Positions 17,335 to 27,124 of a stretch of DNA of 64,000 nt are shown piece after piece. The notes under the pieces were generated by a model. The model was given only the letters and a program-made list of their open reading frames with translations, ran no database searches and was not told where the DNA came from. The stretch is from Defluviimonas aquaemixtae. Lineage in GTDB: Bacteria > Pseudomonadota > Alphaproteobacteria > Rhodobacterales > Rhodobacteraceae. The stretch covers positions 1,488,001 through 1,552,000 of the forward strand of contig NZ_OMOQ01000001.1 of the NCBI RefSeq assembly GCF_900302475.1, given 5' to 3'. Each line of letters starts with the position of its first letter. The first letter of the stretch is position 1. Both the position numbers and the translations under genes were made by a program.

Positions 17335-18378
17335 ATGCTGATATTCCTGCTCCGGCGGCTGTTGACCATGGTCCTGACAGCCCTTTGCCTGACGTTTGTC
17401 GTCTTCTTTCTGACAAACCTGCCACCAAATCTCGAAAAACTCGCGAAAACCGAAGCCGGCAGCCGCATCACCGATGAAGAGGTGCAAAGCTGGCTTGACA
17501 AGAACGGTCACGGCAGCCCGCTGCTTGTGCGCTACGGCGAATGGCTGGGGGTCGTTCCCGGCTGGACGCGGGAGGAAGGCGGTGTCACGACCGGCCGCTG
17601 TATAGAACGCGGGCAGGACCCGGCGACGGCTTCCAGTTTTTGCGGCGTGCTTCAGGGGCAGTGGGGATTCTCCTCGGTCTTCAAGGACGATGTCTCCTCC
17701 ATCATCGGCACAAGGCTTTCGCTGACCGGAATTCTCATGTTCTGGGTGATGGTTGTGATGGTGCCGGTCTCGCTGATCATCGGCGTTCTGGCGGGCATGC
17801 GCGAGGGATCGAAGCTCGACCGGTCGCTCTCCACTTTCTCTATCGCAACGACGGCGACACCGGAATACGTCTCCGGCGTCATCCTGATCGCGGTTTTCGC
17901 GTCCTCCATGGTCGGACTGAAATGGTTCAAGGGCACGGCATCGAGCGCGATGGACAATATCACGTTCGAAAACTTCTTCCTGCCGGTCATGACGATCGCG
18001 CTCTATGGCATCGGCTACATCGCGCGGATGACGCGCGCCTCGATGACCGAGGTCATGACCGCACAATACATTCGCACCGCGCGCCTGAAAGGCGTCTCGT
18101 TCGGCAATGTGGTTATGAAGCACGCGCTGAGGAACGCGCTGATCGCGCCCTTCACCGTGATCATGCTCCAGTTCCCCTGGCTTCTGAACGGCGTCGTCAT
18201 CGTCGAGACGCTGTTTAACTACAAGGGCTTCGGCTGGACCCTCGTCCAGGCGGCCGGCAACAACGACATCCAACTCCTTCTTGGCTGCTCGGTCGTGGCG
18301 GTCTTCGTGGTTCTGGTGACGCAGCTGATCTCGGATATCGGCTACGTGTTCCTGAATCCACGCATCCGCATTTCGTAA
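17335..18378 (+). CDS. Peptide-type ABC transporter permease (DppB/OppB family)
   Basis: The 347-residue inner-membrane protein has the DppB architecture: one N-terminal helix (LIFLLRRLLTMVLTALCLTF), a periplasmic region, then five helices with the ATPase-contact loop around ARMTRASMTEVMTAQYIRTA. The periplasmic region (residues 35-110) is larger than in DppB and has two cysteines (RCIERG and SFCGV) that could form a disulfide, a feature shared with the YejB-like branch. ATG 17335 has AAGGA 9 nt upstream; the nearer ATG at 17327 opens only a 5-codon frame. The next permease starts 12 bp after its stop. Confidence 0.92.
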   Translation: MLIFLLRRLLTMVLTALCLTFVVFFLTNLPPNLEKLAKTEAGSRITDEEVQSWLDKNGHGSPLLVRYGEWLGVVPGWTREEGGVTTGRCIERGQDPATASSFCGVLQGQWGFSSVFKDDVSSIIGTRLSLTGILMFWVMVVMVPVSLIIGVLAGMREGSKLDRSLSTFSIATTATPEYVSGVILIAVFASSMVGLKWFKGTASSAMDNITFENFFLPVMTIALYGIGYIARMTRASMTEVMTAQYIRTARLKGVSFGNVVMKHALRNALIAPFTVIMLQFPWLLNGVVIVETLFNYKGFGWTLVQAAGNNDIQLLLGCSVVAVFVVLVTQLISDIGYVFLNPRIRIS

Positions 18379-18390
18379 GGGAGAGAGAAA

Positions 18391-19818
18391 ATGGACCCCT
18401 TGACCTGGACAGGCTCGCTTTCCTTTCTGAACCCCGTCACGATCGGCGTCGCGGTCGCGTTCGCCATCGCGGCTGTGGCGCAAATCCTGCTGTCGTTCAC
18501 CGCGTCAGAGCCCTCGATCATCGCAAATCCCGACGGCACGGTCGTCGCGCGCGGCGGCGCCTACGGCATCGCCGAGAAGTCGGTGCGCTGGCTGTTTCTC
18601 GCGCTGATCGTGCTCGTCGCGATTTACATCGTCGGCGGCGCCATCATGTCTTACGGCTCGGCAGGGATCGTGGGCGGGCTCGCCAAGCGCTTCCTGCCGG
18701 TTTGGGCCGCGCTGATCCTGACCTTCGCCCTGTCGATACGCTACAAGCGGCGGCTCGGCCTCTACGGCAAGCTCTTCGACTCGACGATCGGCATGATCGG
18801 CTTCGGCATGGTGATGTTCTGGGTGTTCACGGCGATATTCGCCGACCTCGTCACGACCCATGACGTGCTGAGCCAGATCAGCCGGATGAAGAACAAGATG
18901 CCGGGCACGCCCACGCCGGACGAGATGGGCTGGTACCTCTTGGGCGGCGATCATCTCGGCCGCGACGTCTTCAGCCGCGTCGTGATGGGCAGCCGGATCG
19001 TCGTGCAGATCGCGCCGCTCGCCACGATGTTCGCCTTCATGGTAGGCATTACGCTCGGCCTGCCCGCGGGCTACTACGGCGGCAGGCTCGACACCGGCCT
19101 CTCTTTCCTCGCAAACCTGATCCTAGCCTTCCCGGTGATCCTTCTTTTCTACCTGCTGGTCACACCGGAAATCGTGGAAACCGGCATGCCGCAATACATG
19201 GCGATGGTCCTGTTCCTGTTCCCGATCGTGTTCCTTCTGATCCTCGTCAACTCGCGCTTTTACGTCGTGCCGGCGCTTCGCAACAAGGTGATGCTGATCA
19301 TCGCGGTCGTGGGTGGATACCTCTACCTGTCGCTTATCGGCGAGGTCGGCACCAAGGTCGCGGTCCTGCCGAATGCGCTCGACCTGATACATGTGCCGGG
19401 CAACATCCTGATCGTTTTCGTCTCGGTCGTCTTCGTGAATTCGCCCACGGTTTTCCGGATCGTGCGGGGCATCGTCCTCGACATCAAGACCCGCGACTAT
19501 GTCTCGGCCGCTCAAACCCGGGGCGAACGGCCCTGGTACATCATGCTGTGGGAAATGTTGCCAAACGCGCGCGGGCCCTTGATCGTCGATTTCTGCCTCA
19601 GGATCGGCTACACGACGATCCTTCTAGGAACCCTGGGCTTCTTCGGCCTCGGCCTGTCGCCCGAAAGCCCCGACTGGGGATCGACGATCAACGCCGGACG
19701 GAAACTGATGACCGTCGCGCAGCACCCGGCAATCGTGCCGGCACTCGCGCTGATGAGCCTCGTTCTGGGGCTCAACCTGCTCGCTGACGGGCTGCGCGAA
19801 GAAAGCATGAAGGACTAG
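18391..19818 (+). CDS. Peptide-type ABC transporter permease (DppC family) with extra N-terminal membrane segments
   Basis: At 475 residues this is well above the usual 280-350 for DppC. The extra length is N-terminal: three hydrophobic segments (about residues 14-35, 62-88 and 98-115) come before the helix that normally begins DppC (IGMIGFGMVMFWVFTAIFAD). The core has LLGGDHLGRDVFSRVVMGSR, the family motif after the first helix, and a coupling loop near YVSAAQTRGERPWYIMLWEM. Between them is a further hydrophobic region (residues 250-330) longer than usual. GGGAGAG precedes the ATG. The protein pairs with the preceding DppB-like permease and the fused ATPase that starts 8 bp later. Confidence 0.9.
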   Translation: MDPLTWTGSLSFLNPVTIGVAVAFAIAAVAQILLSFTASEPSIIANPDGTVVARGGAYGIAEKSVRWLFLALIVLVAIYIVGGAIMSYGSAGIVGGLAKRFLPVWAALILTFALSIRYKRRLGLYGKLFDSTIGMIGFGMVMFWVFTAIFADLVTTHDVLSQISRMKNKMPGTPTPDEMGWYLLGGDHLGRDVFSRVVMGSRIVVQIAPLATMFAFMVGITLGLPAGYYGGRLDTGLSFLANLILAFPVILLFYLLVTPEIVETGMPQYMAMVLFLFPIVFLLILVNSRFYVVPALRNKVMLIIAVVGGYLYLSLIGEVGTKVAVLPNALDLIHVPGNILIVFVSVVFVNSPTVFRIVRGIVLDIKTRDYVSAAQTRGERPWYIMLWEMLPNARGPLIVDFCLRIGYTTILLGTLGFFGLGLSPESPDWGSTINAGRKLMTVAQHPAIVPALALMSLVLGLNLLADGLREESMKD

Positions 19819-19826
19819 GGGGCAAC

Positions 19827-21911
19827 ATGACCAAATGGGACTATGACGGCCCGATCCTGGAGATCGAGAACCTCTCGATCAGCTTCTTCACCCGGCTGAG
19901 GGAGATACCGGCCGTGATGGACTTCTCCTGCGTCGTCCAGCCGGGCGAGGCGATGGGGTTGGTCGGAGAATCCGGCTGCGGTAAGTCGACCGTCGCCCTC
20001 GCCGTGATGCGCGATCTCGGCAAGAACGGTCGCATCGTCGGCGGCACGATCAGGTTCAAGGGCCGCGACCTCACGACCATGCCGGAGGATGAACTGCGCG
20101 ACATCCGTGGCTCCGAGATTGCGATGATCTACCAAGAGCCGATGGCCTCGCTGAATCCGGCGATGAAGATCGGCCGGCAGCTCATGGAAGTGCCGATGAT
20201 CCACGAAGGCGTCGGGGCTGACGAGGCCTACAGGCGCGCGCTTGAGGTGGTCAGCGACGTCCGGCTGCCCGACCCTGAGCGCATCCTGAAGTCCTATCCG
20301 CACCAGCTTTCGGGCGGCCAGCAGCAGCGCATCGTCATCGCGATGGCACTGATGTCGAAGCCCGCGCTCCTGATCCTCGACGAACCCACGACGGCGCTCG
20401 ACGTGACGGTCGAGGCGGCAGTCGTTGATCTGGTCAGGGACCTCGGCCACAAATACGGCACGTCGATGCTGTTCATCTCGCACAATCTCGGGCTGGTGCT
20501 CGATGTTTGCGACAGGCTCTGCGTGATGTATTCCGGCGAGGCGGTGGAGACAGGGTCCATCACCGACGTTTTCGACAAGATGCAGCATCCCTATACGCAG
20601 GCCCTGTTTCGTTCCATCCCGCTGCCAGGGGCGGACAAGAATGCCCGCCCGCTCATCGCGATTCCGGGCAACTTTCCCCTGCCCCATGAGCGGCCGCAGG
20701 GCTGCAACTTCGGGCCGCGCTGCGACTATTTCGTTGCCGGTCGATGCGATCAGGGTGACATTCCAATGATCCCGGTTGAGGGCAACGAACGGCACGACAC
20801 TCGCTGCATTCGCGTGGAAGAAATCGACTGGAACGCGCCGCCCGAGGTCGCGGAGAAAACCGAAAAGACGCCGATCGGCGATGTTGTCCTCAAGATGGAT
20901 GACCTTCGCAAATACTACGAAGTCTCGCCCAACGCCTTGTTTGGCGGCGGCGACAAGAAGGTCGTAAAAGCCAACGAAACGTTGAGCTTCGAGGCGCATG
21001 AGGGCGAAACGCTTGCCATCGTCGGCGAATCCGGCTGCGGCAAGTCGACTTTCGCCAAGGTGCTCATGGGCTTGGAAACCGCGACTTCGGGGCAGATCCT
21101 GCTCCATAACCACGAAATTCAGGACACGCCGATCGAAGATCGATCGACCGAAACCATTTCAAGCGTGCAGATGGTTTTCCAGAACCCGTTTGACACGCTC
21201 AACCCGTCGATGACGGTCGGGCGGCAGATCATCCGGGCGCTGGAGATCTTCGGCGAGGGCAATTCGGACGCGGAGCGCCGCGAGCGGATGCTGGAGCTTC
21301 TCGACCTCGTGAAGCTGCCGCGCGAATTCGCGACCCGCATGCCGCGCCAGCTTTCCGGCGGCCAGAAGCAGCGCGTGGGCATCGCGCGGGCGTTCGCGGG
21401 CGGCGCGAAGATCGTCGTCGCAGACGAACCCGTCTCGGCGCTCGACGTGTCGGTCCAGGCGGCCGTCACCGACCTCTTGATGGAGATCCAGCGCAAGAAC
21501 AAGACGACGCTGCTCTTTATTAGCCATGACCTCAGTATCGTGCGGTACCTGTCGGACCGGGTGATGGTGATGTATCTCGGCCATGTGGTGGAGCTTGGCA
21601 CGACCGACCAGGTCTTCGCGCCGCCCTACCATCCGTATACGGAGGCGTTGCTGTCGGCGGTGCCGATCGCCGACACGCATGTCGAGAAGAAGCGCATCGT
21701 GCTCGAAGGCGACATCCCCTCGGCGATGAACCCGCCGCCCGGCTGCCCGTTCCAGACGCGGTGCCGGTGGAAGTCGAAGGTGCCGGGCAATCTCTGCGAG
21801 AAGGAGGTGCCGCCCTTCAAGACAGTCGCGGGCGGGCACCAGGTCAAGTGCCACCTGTCCGACGAACAGCTCGCGGCGATGGAGCCGGTCATCAAGATCG
21901 CAGCGGAGTGA
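19827..21911 (+). CDS. Fused double ATPase of the peptide-type ABC importer (DppD-DppF type)
   Basis: One 694-residue polypeptide carries two nucleotide-binding domains that are separate proteins in classical Dpp/Opp systems. The first has Walker A GESGCGKST (residues 47-55), signature LSGGQQQR, Walker B LLILDEPTTALD and an oligopeptide-transporter C-terminal motif with a Cys cluster (GCNFGPRCDYFVAGRC). The second has Walker A GESGCGKST (about 399-407), LSGGQKQR, VVADEPVSALD and PGCPFQTRCRW. The Cys clusters may bind an iron-sulfur centre, as reported for some DppD-type subunits. The ATG is 8 bp after the permease stop. No T-rich terminator follows; a short stem (CGCGCC 21923-21928, GGCGCG 21935-21940) is the only candidate. 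Confidence 0.95.
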   Translation: MTKWDYDGPILEIENLSISFFTRLREIPAVMDFSCVVQPGEAMGLVGESGCGKSTVALAVMRDLGKNGRIVGGTIRFKGRDLTTMPEDELRDIRGSEIAMIYQEPMASLNPAMKIGRQLMEVPMIHEGVGADEAYRRALEVVSDVRLPDPERILKSYPHQLSGGQQQRIVIAMALMSKPALLILDEPTTALDVTVEAAVVDLVRDLGHKYGTSMLFISHNLGLVLDVCDRLCVMYSGEAVETGSITDVFDKMQHPYTQALFRSIPLPGADKNARPLIAIPGNFPLPHERPQGCNFGPRCDYFVAGRCDQGDIPMIPVEGNERHDTRCIRVEEIDWNAPPEVAEKTEKTPIGDVVLKMDDLRKYYEVSPNALFGGGDKKVVKANETLSFEAHEGETLAIVGESGCGKSTFAKVLMGLETATSGQILLHNHEIQDTPIEDRSTETISSVQMVFQNPFDTLNPSMTVGRQIIRALEIFGEGNSDAERRERMLELLDLVKLPREFATRMPRQLSGGQKQRVGIARAFAGGAKIVVADEPVSALDVSVQAAVTDLLMEIQRKNKTTLLFISHDLSIVRYLSDRVMVMYLGHVVELGTTDQVFAPPYHPYTEALLSAVPIADTHVEKKRIVLEGDIPSAMNPPPGCPFQTRCRWKSKVPGNLCEKEVPPFKTVAGGHQVKCHLSDEQLAAMEPVIKIAAE

Positions 21912-22000
21912 TCGCGGGCGCGCGCGCCTGACCTGGCGCGACGCGCAACGGGGCGCATCGCGTTAAGCCTCGGGAAACCTAGCGCGGGCCTAATGGCGGC

Positions 22001-22144
22001 ATGAAGCCGATTCCCTCTTGCCCACGGGGCCAGCCCCGCCTCCGCCAGTCCGGCGCGTTCTGTGCCGCAATGGCGATGTCATCCTCCCTTCTTGCCCTGA
22101 TGGCGGGCTTCACCTTCGCGGTGATCCTGATCTGGCCGGGCTGA
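22001..22144 (+). CDS. Possible 47-residue membrane peptide, unverified
   Basis: A short frame between the ABC ATPase and the convergent aglK encodes 47 residues: a basic, Cys-containing start (MKPIPSCPRGQPRLRQSG) and a hydrophobic C-terminal half (about residues 22-45, ending FAVILIWPG) that could span the membrane once. There is no clear ribosome site before ATG 22001. It ends 12 bp before the aglK stop. The charge-then-helix layout is the only support; it could be chance in GC-rich DNA. Confidence 0.25.
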   Translation: MKPIPSCPRGQPRLRQSGAFCAAMAMSSSLLALMAGFTFAVILIWPG

Positions 22145-22156
22145 CGCGTTCAGGGC

Positions 22157-23245
22157 TCAGCGATAATGCAACGACATTTCGTCGAGGAAGAGGTGGATCT
22201 TGGCCGGATCGGCAGTCAATAACACTTCCTTATGCCGCAGCTGCGAATGGATACCGGGCAGTTTCGCGATGACGGCGGGCGCGCCGCCCTCGCGCGCGAA
22301 ATAGAGCAGCGTCACCTCGCCAAGCGCCTCGGTGATCTCGACCCGGCCGCGATAGACCGGATCGGAACCGTTCGCGGGAATGAAATCCTCCGGCCGGATT
22401 CCCACGCGCACCTTCAGGCCCTGGTCCCCTAGCGTGGTCGGAATGGCGGCGCGCACCGTTCCGCCGGTCGATAGCCGGACGGCCGTCTCGGGCCCCGTCG
22501 CGACGATCTCGCCGTCGAGCAGGTTCATCGCGGGCGAGCCGATGAACTGCGCGACGAACTCGTTCTGCGGGCGCTCGTAAAGCTCCAGCGGCGTGCCGAC
22601 CTGCGCGATCCCGCCGCCGGCGAGAACCACGATCCGGCTCGCGAGCGTCATCGCTTCGACCTGGTCGTGGGTGACGTAGATCATCGTCGAATCCGGCATC
22701 TTCTCCTTGAGCTGCGCGATCTCGATCCGGGTTGCGACGCGAAGCGCGGCGTCGAGATTCGAAAGCGGCTCGTCGAAGAGATAGACCTTCGGGTTGCGGA
22801 CGATCGCCCGGCCGATCGCCACGCGCTGGCGCTGGCCGCCCGACAGCGCCTTGGGCAGCCGGTCGAGGAAGGGCGTGAGTTGAAGGATCTCTGCAGCCTT
22901 CTCGACCGCCGCGCTGATCTCCGCCTTGGGCTTCTTCGCGATGCTGAGCGCGAAGCCCATGTTGTCACGCACCGTCATGTGCGGATAGAGCGCGTAGGAC
23001 TGGAAAACCATCGCGATGCCGCGCTGCGCTGGCGGCACGGCGTTCATCACGTCGCCCTCGATCTCAAGCGTTCCGCCCGAAATCGTCTCGAGCCCCGCGA
23101 TCATCCTGAGAAGCGTGGACTTCCCGCAGCCCGAAGGGCCGACGAAGACGATCAGCTCGCCGCGCTCGATCTCGAGGTTGATGTTCGTCAGGACCTGCAC
23201 CTCGCCATACGACTTCGAGATCCCGGTCAGCTTGAGTTCCGCCAT
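22157..23245 (-). CDS. aglK: Alpha-glucoside ABC transporter ATPase AglK
   Basis: The 362-residue product is a MalK/UgpC-type ATPase that energises sugar import. It has Walker [10 protein letters not shown], signature [18 protein letters not shown], Walker [13 protein letters not shown], the switch His in [13 protein letters not shown], and a C-terminal OB-fold regulatory region (about 240-362, including [13 protein letters not shown]). ATG 23245 with GAGG upstream is used; the frame is open to 23329 but that overlaps aglA. It is the last gene of aglE-F-G-A-K and starts 4 bp after the aglA stop. Confidence 0.93.
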   Translation of the reverse strand: MAELKLTGISKSYGEVQVLTNINLEIERGELIVFVGPSGCGKSTLLRMIAGLETISGGTLEIEGDVMNAVPPAQRGIAMVFQSYALYPHMTVRDNMGFALSIAKKPKAEISAAVEKAAEILQLTPFLDRLPKALSGGQRQRVAIGRAIVRNPKVYLFDEPLSNLDAALRVATRIEIAQLKEKMPDSTMIYVTHDQVEAMTLASRIVVLAGGGIAQVGTPLELYERPQNEFVAQFIGSPAMNLLDGEIVATGPETAVRLSTGGTVRAAIPTTLGDQGLKVRVGIRPEDFIPANGSDPVYRGRVEITEALGEVTLLYFAREGGAPAVIAKLPGIHSQLRHKEVLLTADPAKIHLFLDEMSLHYR

Positions 23246-23249
23246 GTCC

Positions 23250-24908
23250 TCAGCCCCCGCGCCGGAGCAAGGCGCATCCCCACGGCCCGAGCGCGACCGC
23301 GCCGTCGGCGTCCGGAACCGCCGCGCCAAGCTCGTCTCCGATCGATTGCCGGCCCGCGCCCGGCCCCGCGATGGTGGCCGGCCGATCCGAGAGGTTGACG
23401 GCCACGAAGATCTCCTCGTCGCCGTGCCTGCGGATGAAACGGATCACATCCCCCTCGGCCGTTATCTCATCCTGCGCCCCGCGGGCGAGCGCCGGATGCG
23501 CGTGACGTAGCGCGATCGCGCGGCGATAATGGGCGGGCAGTCCCTCCGGGTCGTCGCGCTGGACGGATGCGGACCGGGCGAGATGCTCGGGCGGCACGGG
23601 CAGCCAGGGCTTCGCGGCGCTGAAGCCACCATTCGGCGCCTCCGCCTCCCAGACCATCGGCGTCCGGCAACCGTCGCGCCCCTTGAATTCCGGCCAGAAC
23701 TCCTTGCCGTAGGGGTCGTGCAAGTCCTCAAAGGCGATCTCGGCCTCCGGCAGCCCCAGCTCTTCCCCTTGGTAGAGGCAGGCCGACCCTTTTAGACACA
23801 TGAGGAGCGTCGCATAAGTCTTTATGGCGTCGCCGGAAAGCCTCCAACGACTCGCGTGCCGGACGACGTCGTGGTTGGAGAAGGCCCAGCACGGCCAGGC
23901 GTCGGGCGCGGCGTCGGCGAGCCGGCCGAAGGTCTCCGCCACGCGGACAGCGGTGAGAGGGGCCTTCGACAGGAACTCGAAGGCATAGCACATCTGCATG
24001 AGGTCGTCGCCCGACGTGTACTGCGCCATGATCTCAAGACCGCGCTGCGCGTCGCCGACCTCGCCCAAGGCGGCGGCGCCGTACTCGTCCATGACGCTGC
24101 GAATTTTTCTCAGGAACTCAAGATTCTCCGGTCTGTTCTTCGAGTAAACGTGCTCCTGCCAGTTGTAGGGATTGACCAGCGGCGCAATTGAATCGTTCCT
24201 CAGCTGCGGCAGCAGCGCGGGATTGTCGCGCAACTCCTTGTCCGCGAAATAGAAGTTGATCGTGTCGAGGCGGAACCCGTCGACACCGCGATCGAGCCAG
24301 AAGCGGGCGACGTCGAGAAGCGCCTCCTGCACGTCGGTGTTTTGGAAGTTGAGGTCTGGCTGAGAAGTCAGGAAGTTGTGCAGGTAGTACTGCATGCGCC
24401 GCGGTTCCCAGTGCCAGGCGGGGCCGCCAAATATGGCGAGCCAGTTGTTCGGAGGCGTGCCGTCGGGCTTCGCGTCGGACCAGACATACCAGTCCGCGCG
24501 CGGATTGGTGCGGTCGGCGCGGCTTTTCAGGAACCAGGGATGCTGGTCCGAAGTGTGGCTGAGGACGAGGTCGATCATCACGCGCAGGCCAAGCTCGTGC
24601 GCGCGGGCGACGAGCGCGTCGAAATCGGCGAGCGTGCCGAACATCGGATCGACCTCGCGATAGTCCGAGACGTCGTAGCCGTAGTCCTTCATCGGCGAGG
24701 TGAAGAAAGGCGAGATCCAGATGGCATCCGCGCCGAGCCCGGCGACATGGTCGAGCCGCCGGGTGATCCCCGGCAGATCGCCGATCCCGTCACCATTCGA
24801 ATCCTGGAAGCTGCGCGGATAGATCTGGTATATCACCGCGCCCTTCCACCAGTCGCGGTCTCCAGCCAGTTGCCTCTGTCGCGGCTTGGTCTGCGAGGCC
24901 ACGGTCAT
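23250..24908 (-). CDS. aglA: Alpha-glucosidase AglA (glycoside hydrolase family 13)
   Basis: AglA hydrolyses imported alpha-glucosides (sucrose, maltose, trehalose type) to glucose in the cytoplasm. The 552-residue protein has no signal peptide. GH13 landmarks are visible in order: [45 protein letters not shown], the nucleophile Asp in [11 protein letters not shown], the acid/base Glu in AALGEVGD and the stabilising Asp in FSNHDVVRH. The start at 24908 overlaps the aglG stop by ATGA. It lies inside the transporter operon, so hydrolysis is coupled to uptake; the divergent glk then phosphorylates the glucose. Confidence 0.95.
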   Translation of the reverse strand: MTVASQTKPRQRQLAGDRDWWKGAVIYQIYPRSFQDSNGDGIGDLPGITRRLDHVAGLGADAIWISPFFTSPMKDYGYDVSDYREVDPMFGTLADFDALVARAHELGLRVMIDLVLSHTSDQHPWFLKSRADRTNPRADWYVWSDAKPDGTPPNNWLAIFGGPAWHWEPRRMQYYLHNFLTSQPDLNFQNTDVQEALLDVARFWLDRGVDGFRLDTINFYFADKELRDNPALLPQLRNDSIAPLVNPYNWQEHVYSKNRPENLEFLRKIRSVMDEYGAAALGEVGDAQRGLEIMAQYTSGDDLMQMCYAFEFLSKAPLTAVRVAETFGRLADAAPDAWPCWAFSNHDVVRHASRWRLSGDAIKTYATLLMCLKGSACLYQGEELGLPEAEIAFEDLHDPYGKEFWPEFKGRDGCRTPMVWEAEAPNGGFSAAKPWLPVPPEHLARSASVQRDDPEGLPAHYRRAIALRHAHPALARGAQDEITAEGDVIRFIRRHGDEEIFVAVNLSDRPATIAGPGAGRQSIGDELGAAVPDADGAVALGPWGCALLRRGG

Positions 24909-26050
24909 CCCCCTTTCACGGACCCGGCGAGAAGACCCCGCACGAGGTATTTCTGCATCGCGAAGAACACCAGAAGCGGCACCGCGATCGAGACGAAGGC
25001 CGAGGCCGCGAGGATCTCCCAGTCGCCGCCGCGGCTCCCGAGAAGGTTCACGAGACGCCCGGTCAGCACCAACTTGTCATCGGTCGGCCCGAGGAAGACG
25101 AGTGCGACGAGCAGGTCGTTCCAGGTCCAGAGGAACTGGAAGATGGCAAAGCTCGCAAGCGCAGGGAACGACAGCGGTAGGACGATTTTGGTGAAGATCT
25201 GGAAATCCGTCGCGCCGTCGACGCGTGCCGATTCCATCACCTCGCGCGGGAGACCCGCCATGTAATTCCGAAGGAGATAAATCGCGAGCGGCAGCCCGAA
25301 GCCGGTATGGACAAGCCAGATACCGACATAGCTTTTCGGATCGATACCAAAGGTTTGCCCGACATTGTTGTAGATGGTCAAAAGCGGGATCAGCGCCATC
25401 TGCAAGGGTACGACCAGAAGACCTACGACGGCGGCGATCAGAAGCGAACGGCCGGGGAACGGCATCCAGGCCAAGGCATAGGCGGCGAAAGCGGCGATCA
25501 GGATCGGGATCACGGTTGCGGGCACCGCCACGGTCATCGAGTTCAGGAACGACCGGCCGATGCCCGCCGCCGTCAGGACGTTTCCGTAGTTCTCGAGCGT
25601 GAAGCGCGGCGACACCTCGGCGGTGTAGAAGATCCGCTGGCCGCGTTTGTCCTTGAAACTTTCTGGGCCGGAGAGCGTGTAGCTTCCATCCTCGGCGACC
25701 GTCAGCGTTGCCCCGCCCCGCAGGTCCGCGACCGCGCCGGGCTCGAAGGCCGCCGGCCCGCGGCTGGAAAAGCCGAAGGCGGAGACGTTTCCGGCCGCGC
25801 CGTCCAGGACGTTGCCGGAAAGCACGAAGCGGCCGTCGACCATTTCCTCGCCATCCCCGGCGGGCGCCCGGGCGACGAGGTTCTGTGACGCGCTCGACAA
25901 TGCCGTCCACCAGCCTGAGACGGCGATCTGGTCCTTGTCGCGGAACGAGGAGACGAGCAGGCCGGCGGTCGGCAGCGTCCAGAGAAGGACGAAGACCACG
26001 ACCGACAGATGCACCGCCCAGGCGAGCGGGGTTTTGGGACCGGAGGCCAT
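24905..26050 (-). CDS. aglG: Alpha-glucoside ABC transporter permease AglG
   Basis: The 381-residue MalG-type permease begins MASGPKTPLAWAVHLSVVVF. It has a first helix, then a large periplasmic insert of about 120 residues (residues 45-165, rich in Gly/Ala/Ser) that is characteristic of AglG and absent from ordinary MalG, then five helices. The ATPase-contact loop EVMESARVDGATDFQIFTKI lies near residue 275. ATG 26050 shares a base with the aglF stop (TGATG), so the two permeases are translationally coupled. Confidence 0.93.
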   Translation of the reverse strand: MASGPKTPLAWAVHLSVVVFVLLWTLPTAGLLVSSFRDKDQIAVSGWWTALSSASQNLVARAPAGDGEEMVDGRFVLSGNVLDGAAGNVSAFGFSSRGPAAFEPGAVADLRGGATLTVAEDGSYTLSGPESFKDKRGQRIFYTAEVSPRFTLENYGNVLTAAGIGRSFLNSMTVAVPATVIPILIAAFAAYALAWMPFPGRSLLIAAVVGLLVVPLQMALIPLLTIYNNVGQTFGIDPKSYVGIWLVHTGFGLPLAIYLLRNYMAGLPREVMESARVDGATDFQIFTKIVLPLSFPALASFAIFQFLWTWNDLLVALVFLGPTDDKLVLTGRLVNLLGSRGGDWEILAASAFVSIAVPLLVFFAMQKYLVRGLLAGSVKGG

Positions 26051-27060
26051 CAGCGGTCCCTCATCTCGGCGCGCGCATTGCGGATGTTCCAGACCATGAT
26101 CGGCACGACGAGCACCATGATGACGAGAGCGATCGTCGCGCCCCGCCCGAAATCGCCGCCGCCCCGGAACATCCAGTCGAACATCAGGTTCGCGAGCACC
26201 TGGCTGTTCCACTGGCCGTTGGTCATGGCGAGCACGATGTCGAAGACCTTCAGCACCGTGATCGTGATTGTCGTCCAGACGACCGCGATCGTGCCCCAGA
26301 TCTGCGGCACCATGATCCGGAAGAAGATCTGGATGCCGCTCGCGCCGTCGATCACGGCGGCCTCGATGGTCTCCTCGGGGATGCCGCGCAGGGCGGCCGA
26401 GAGGATCACCATCGCAAAGCCGGTCTGGATCCAGACCAGGATCGCCATCAGGAAGAAGTTGTTCCAGAACGGCAGCGCGATCCAGGCTTGAGGCTCGCCG
26501 CCGAGTGCCACGACGATCGCGTTCAGCAGGCCGATCTGCTCGGAGCCTTCCGCGCGGTAATCGTAGACGAACTTCCAGATCACCGCCGCGCCCACGAAGG
26601 AAATCGCCATCGGCATGAAGATCAGCGACTTCGCGATGTTGCCCCAGGCGATGCGGTCGGTGAGCGCAGCGGCGACGAGGCCGAGGAAGGTCGAGGCGGC
26701 GGGGACGACGAGGAGCCACATGAAGTTGTTGAACATCGACTCGCGGAAGCCCGGATCGGACAGGAGCCAGCGGTAATTCGCGAGGCCGACATAGCTCTCT
26801 CCCGTCCGGTCATGGAAGCTGAGCCAGATTGAGGCGAAGACGGGGTAGACGAGATAGAGGCCAAGCGCCGTGAGCGCCGGGCCGAGGAACAGCCAGGGCC
26901 GGATCAGGTTCGCCCGGGCGACGTTGCGGGACGCCCTGCGCATGTCGGCGGCACGGGCGGGGAAGATCCGGTCGAGAAGCCAGTTCGACCCCCAGAAGTA
27001 GAGCGCCGCCCCGGCGATGCCGATCGCGATCGTGCCTAGCGCGGTCCAGAGCTGTTCCAT
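26050..27060 (-). CDS. aglF: Alpha-glucoside ABC transporter permease AglF
   Basis: The 336-residue MalF-type permease has two N-terminal hydrophobic segments (AIGIAGAALYFWGSNWLLD and LIRPWLFLGPALTALGLYLV), then the usual permease core with the EAA-type loop IEAAVIDGASGIQIFFRIMV around residue 240. It partners with AglG to form the channel. The gene starts 64 bp after the aglE stop, with a GC-rich hairpin in between. The product shows six to eight predicted helices and no truncation. Confidence 0.93.
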   Translation of the reverse strand: MEQLWTALGTIAIGIAGAALYFWGSNWLLDRIFPARAADMRRASRNVARANLIRPWLFLGPALTALGLYLVYPVFASIWLSFHDRTGESYVGLANYRWLLSDPGFRESMFNNFMWLLVVPAASTFLGLVAAALTDRIAWGNIAKSLIFMPMAISFVGAAVIWKFVYDYRAEGSEQIGLLNAIVVALGGEPQAWIALPFWNNFFLMAILVWIQTGFAMVILSAALRGIPEETIEAAVIDGASGIQIFFRIMVPQIWGTIAVVWTTITITVLKVFDIVLAMTNGQWNSQVLANLMFDWMFRGGGDFGRGATIALVIMVLVVPIMVWNIRNARAEMRDR

Positions 27061-27080
27061 CCCCGCCCCCTCGTGATAGC

Positions 27081-27102
27081 CGGGAGCGGCGCGCCGCCCC
27101 CG
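27081..27102 (-). repeat. GC-rich hairpin between aglE and aglF
   Basis: A 22-bp palindrome (CGGGAGCGGCG / CGCCGCCCCCG, one mismatch) occupies most of the gap between the binding-protein gene and the first permease gene. There is no T-run on the minus strand, so it looks more like an mRNA-stabilising or partial-attenuation hairpin than a full terminator. Confidence 0.55.
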
Positions 27103-27124
27103 GGCCGCTGCAATCGCTCACTTG

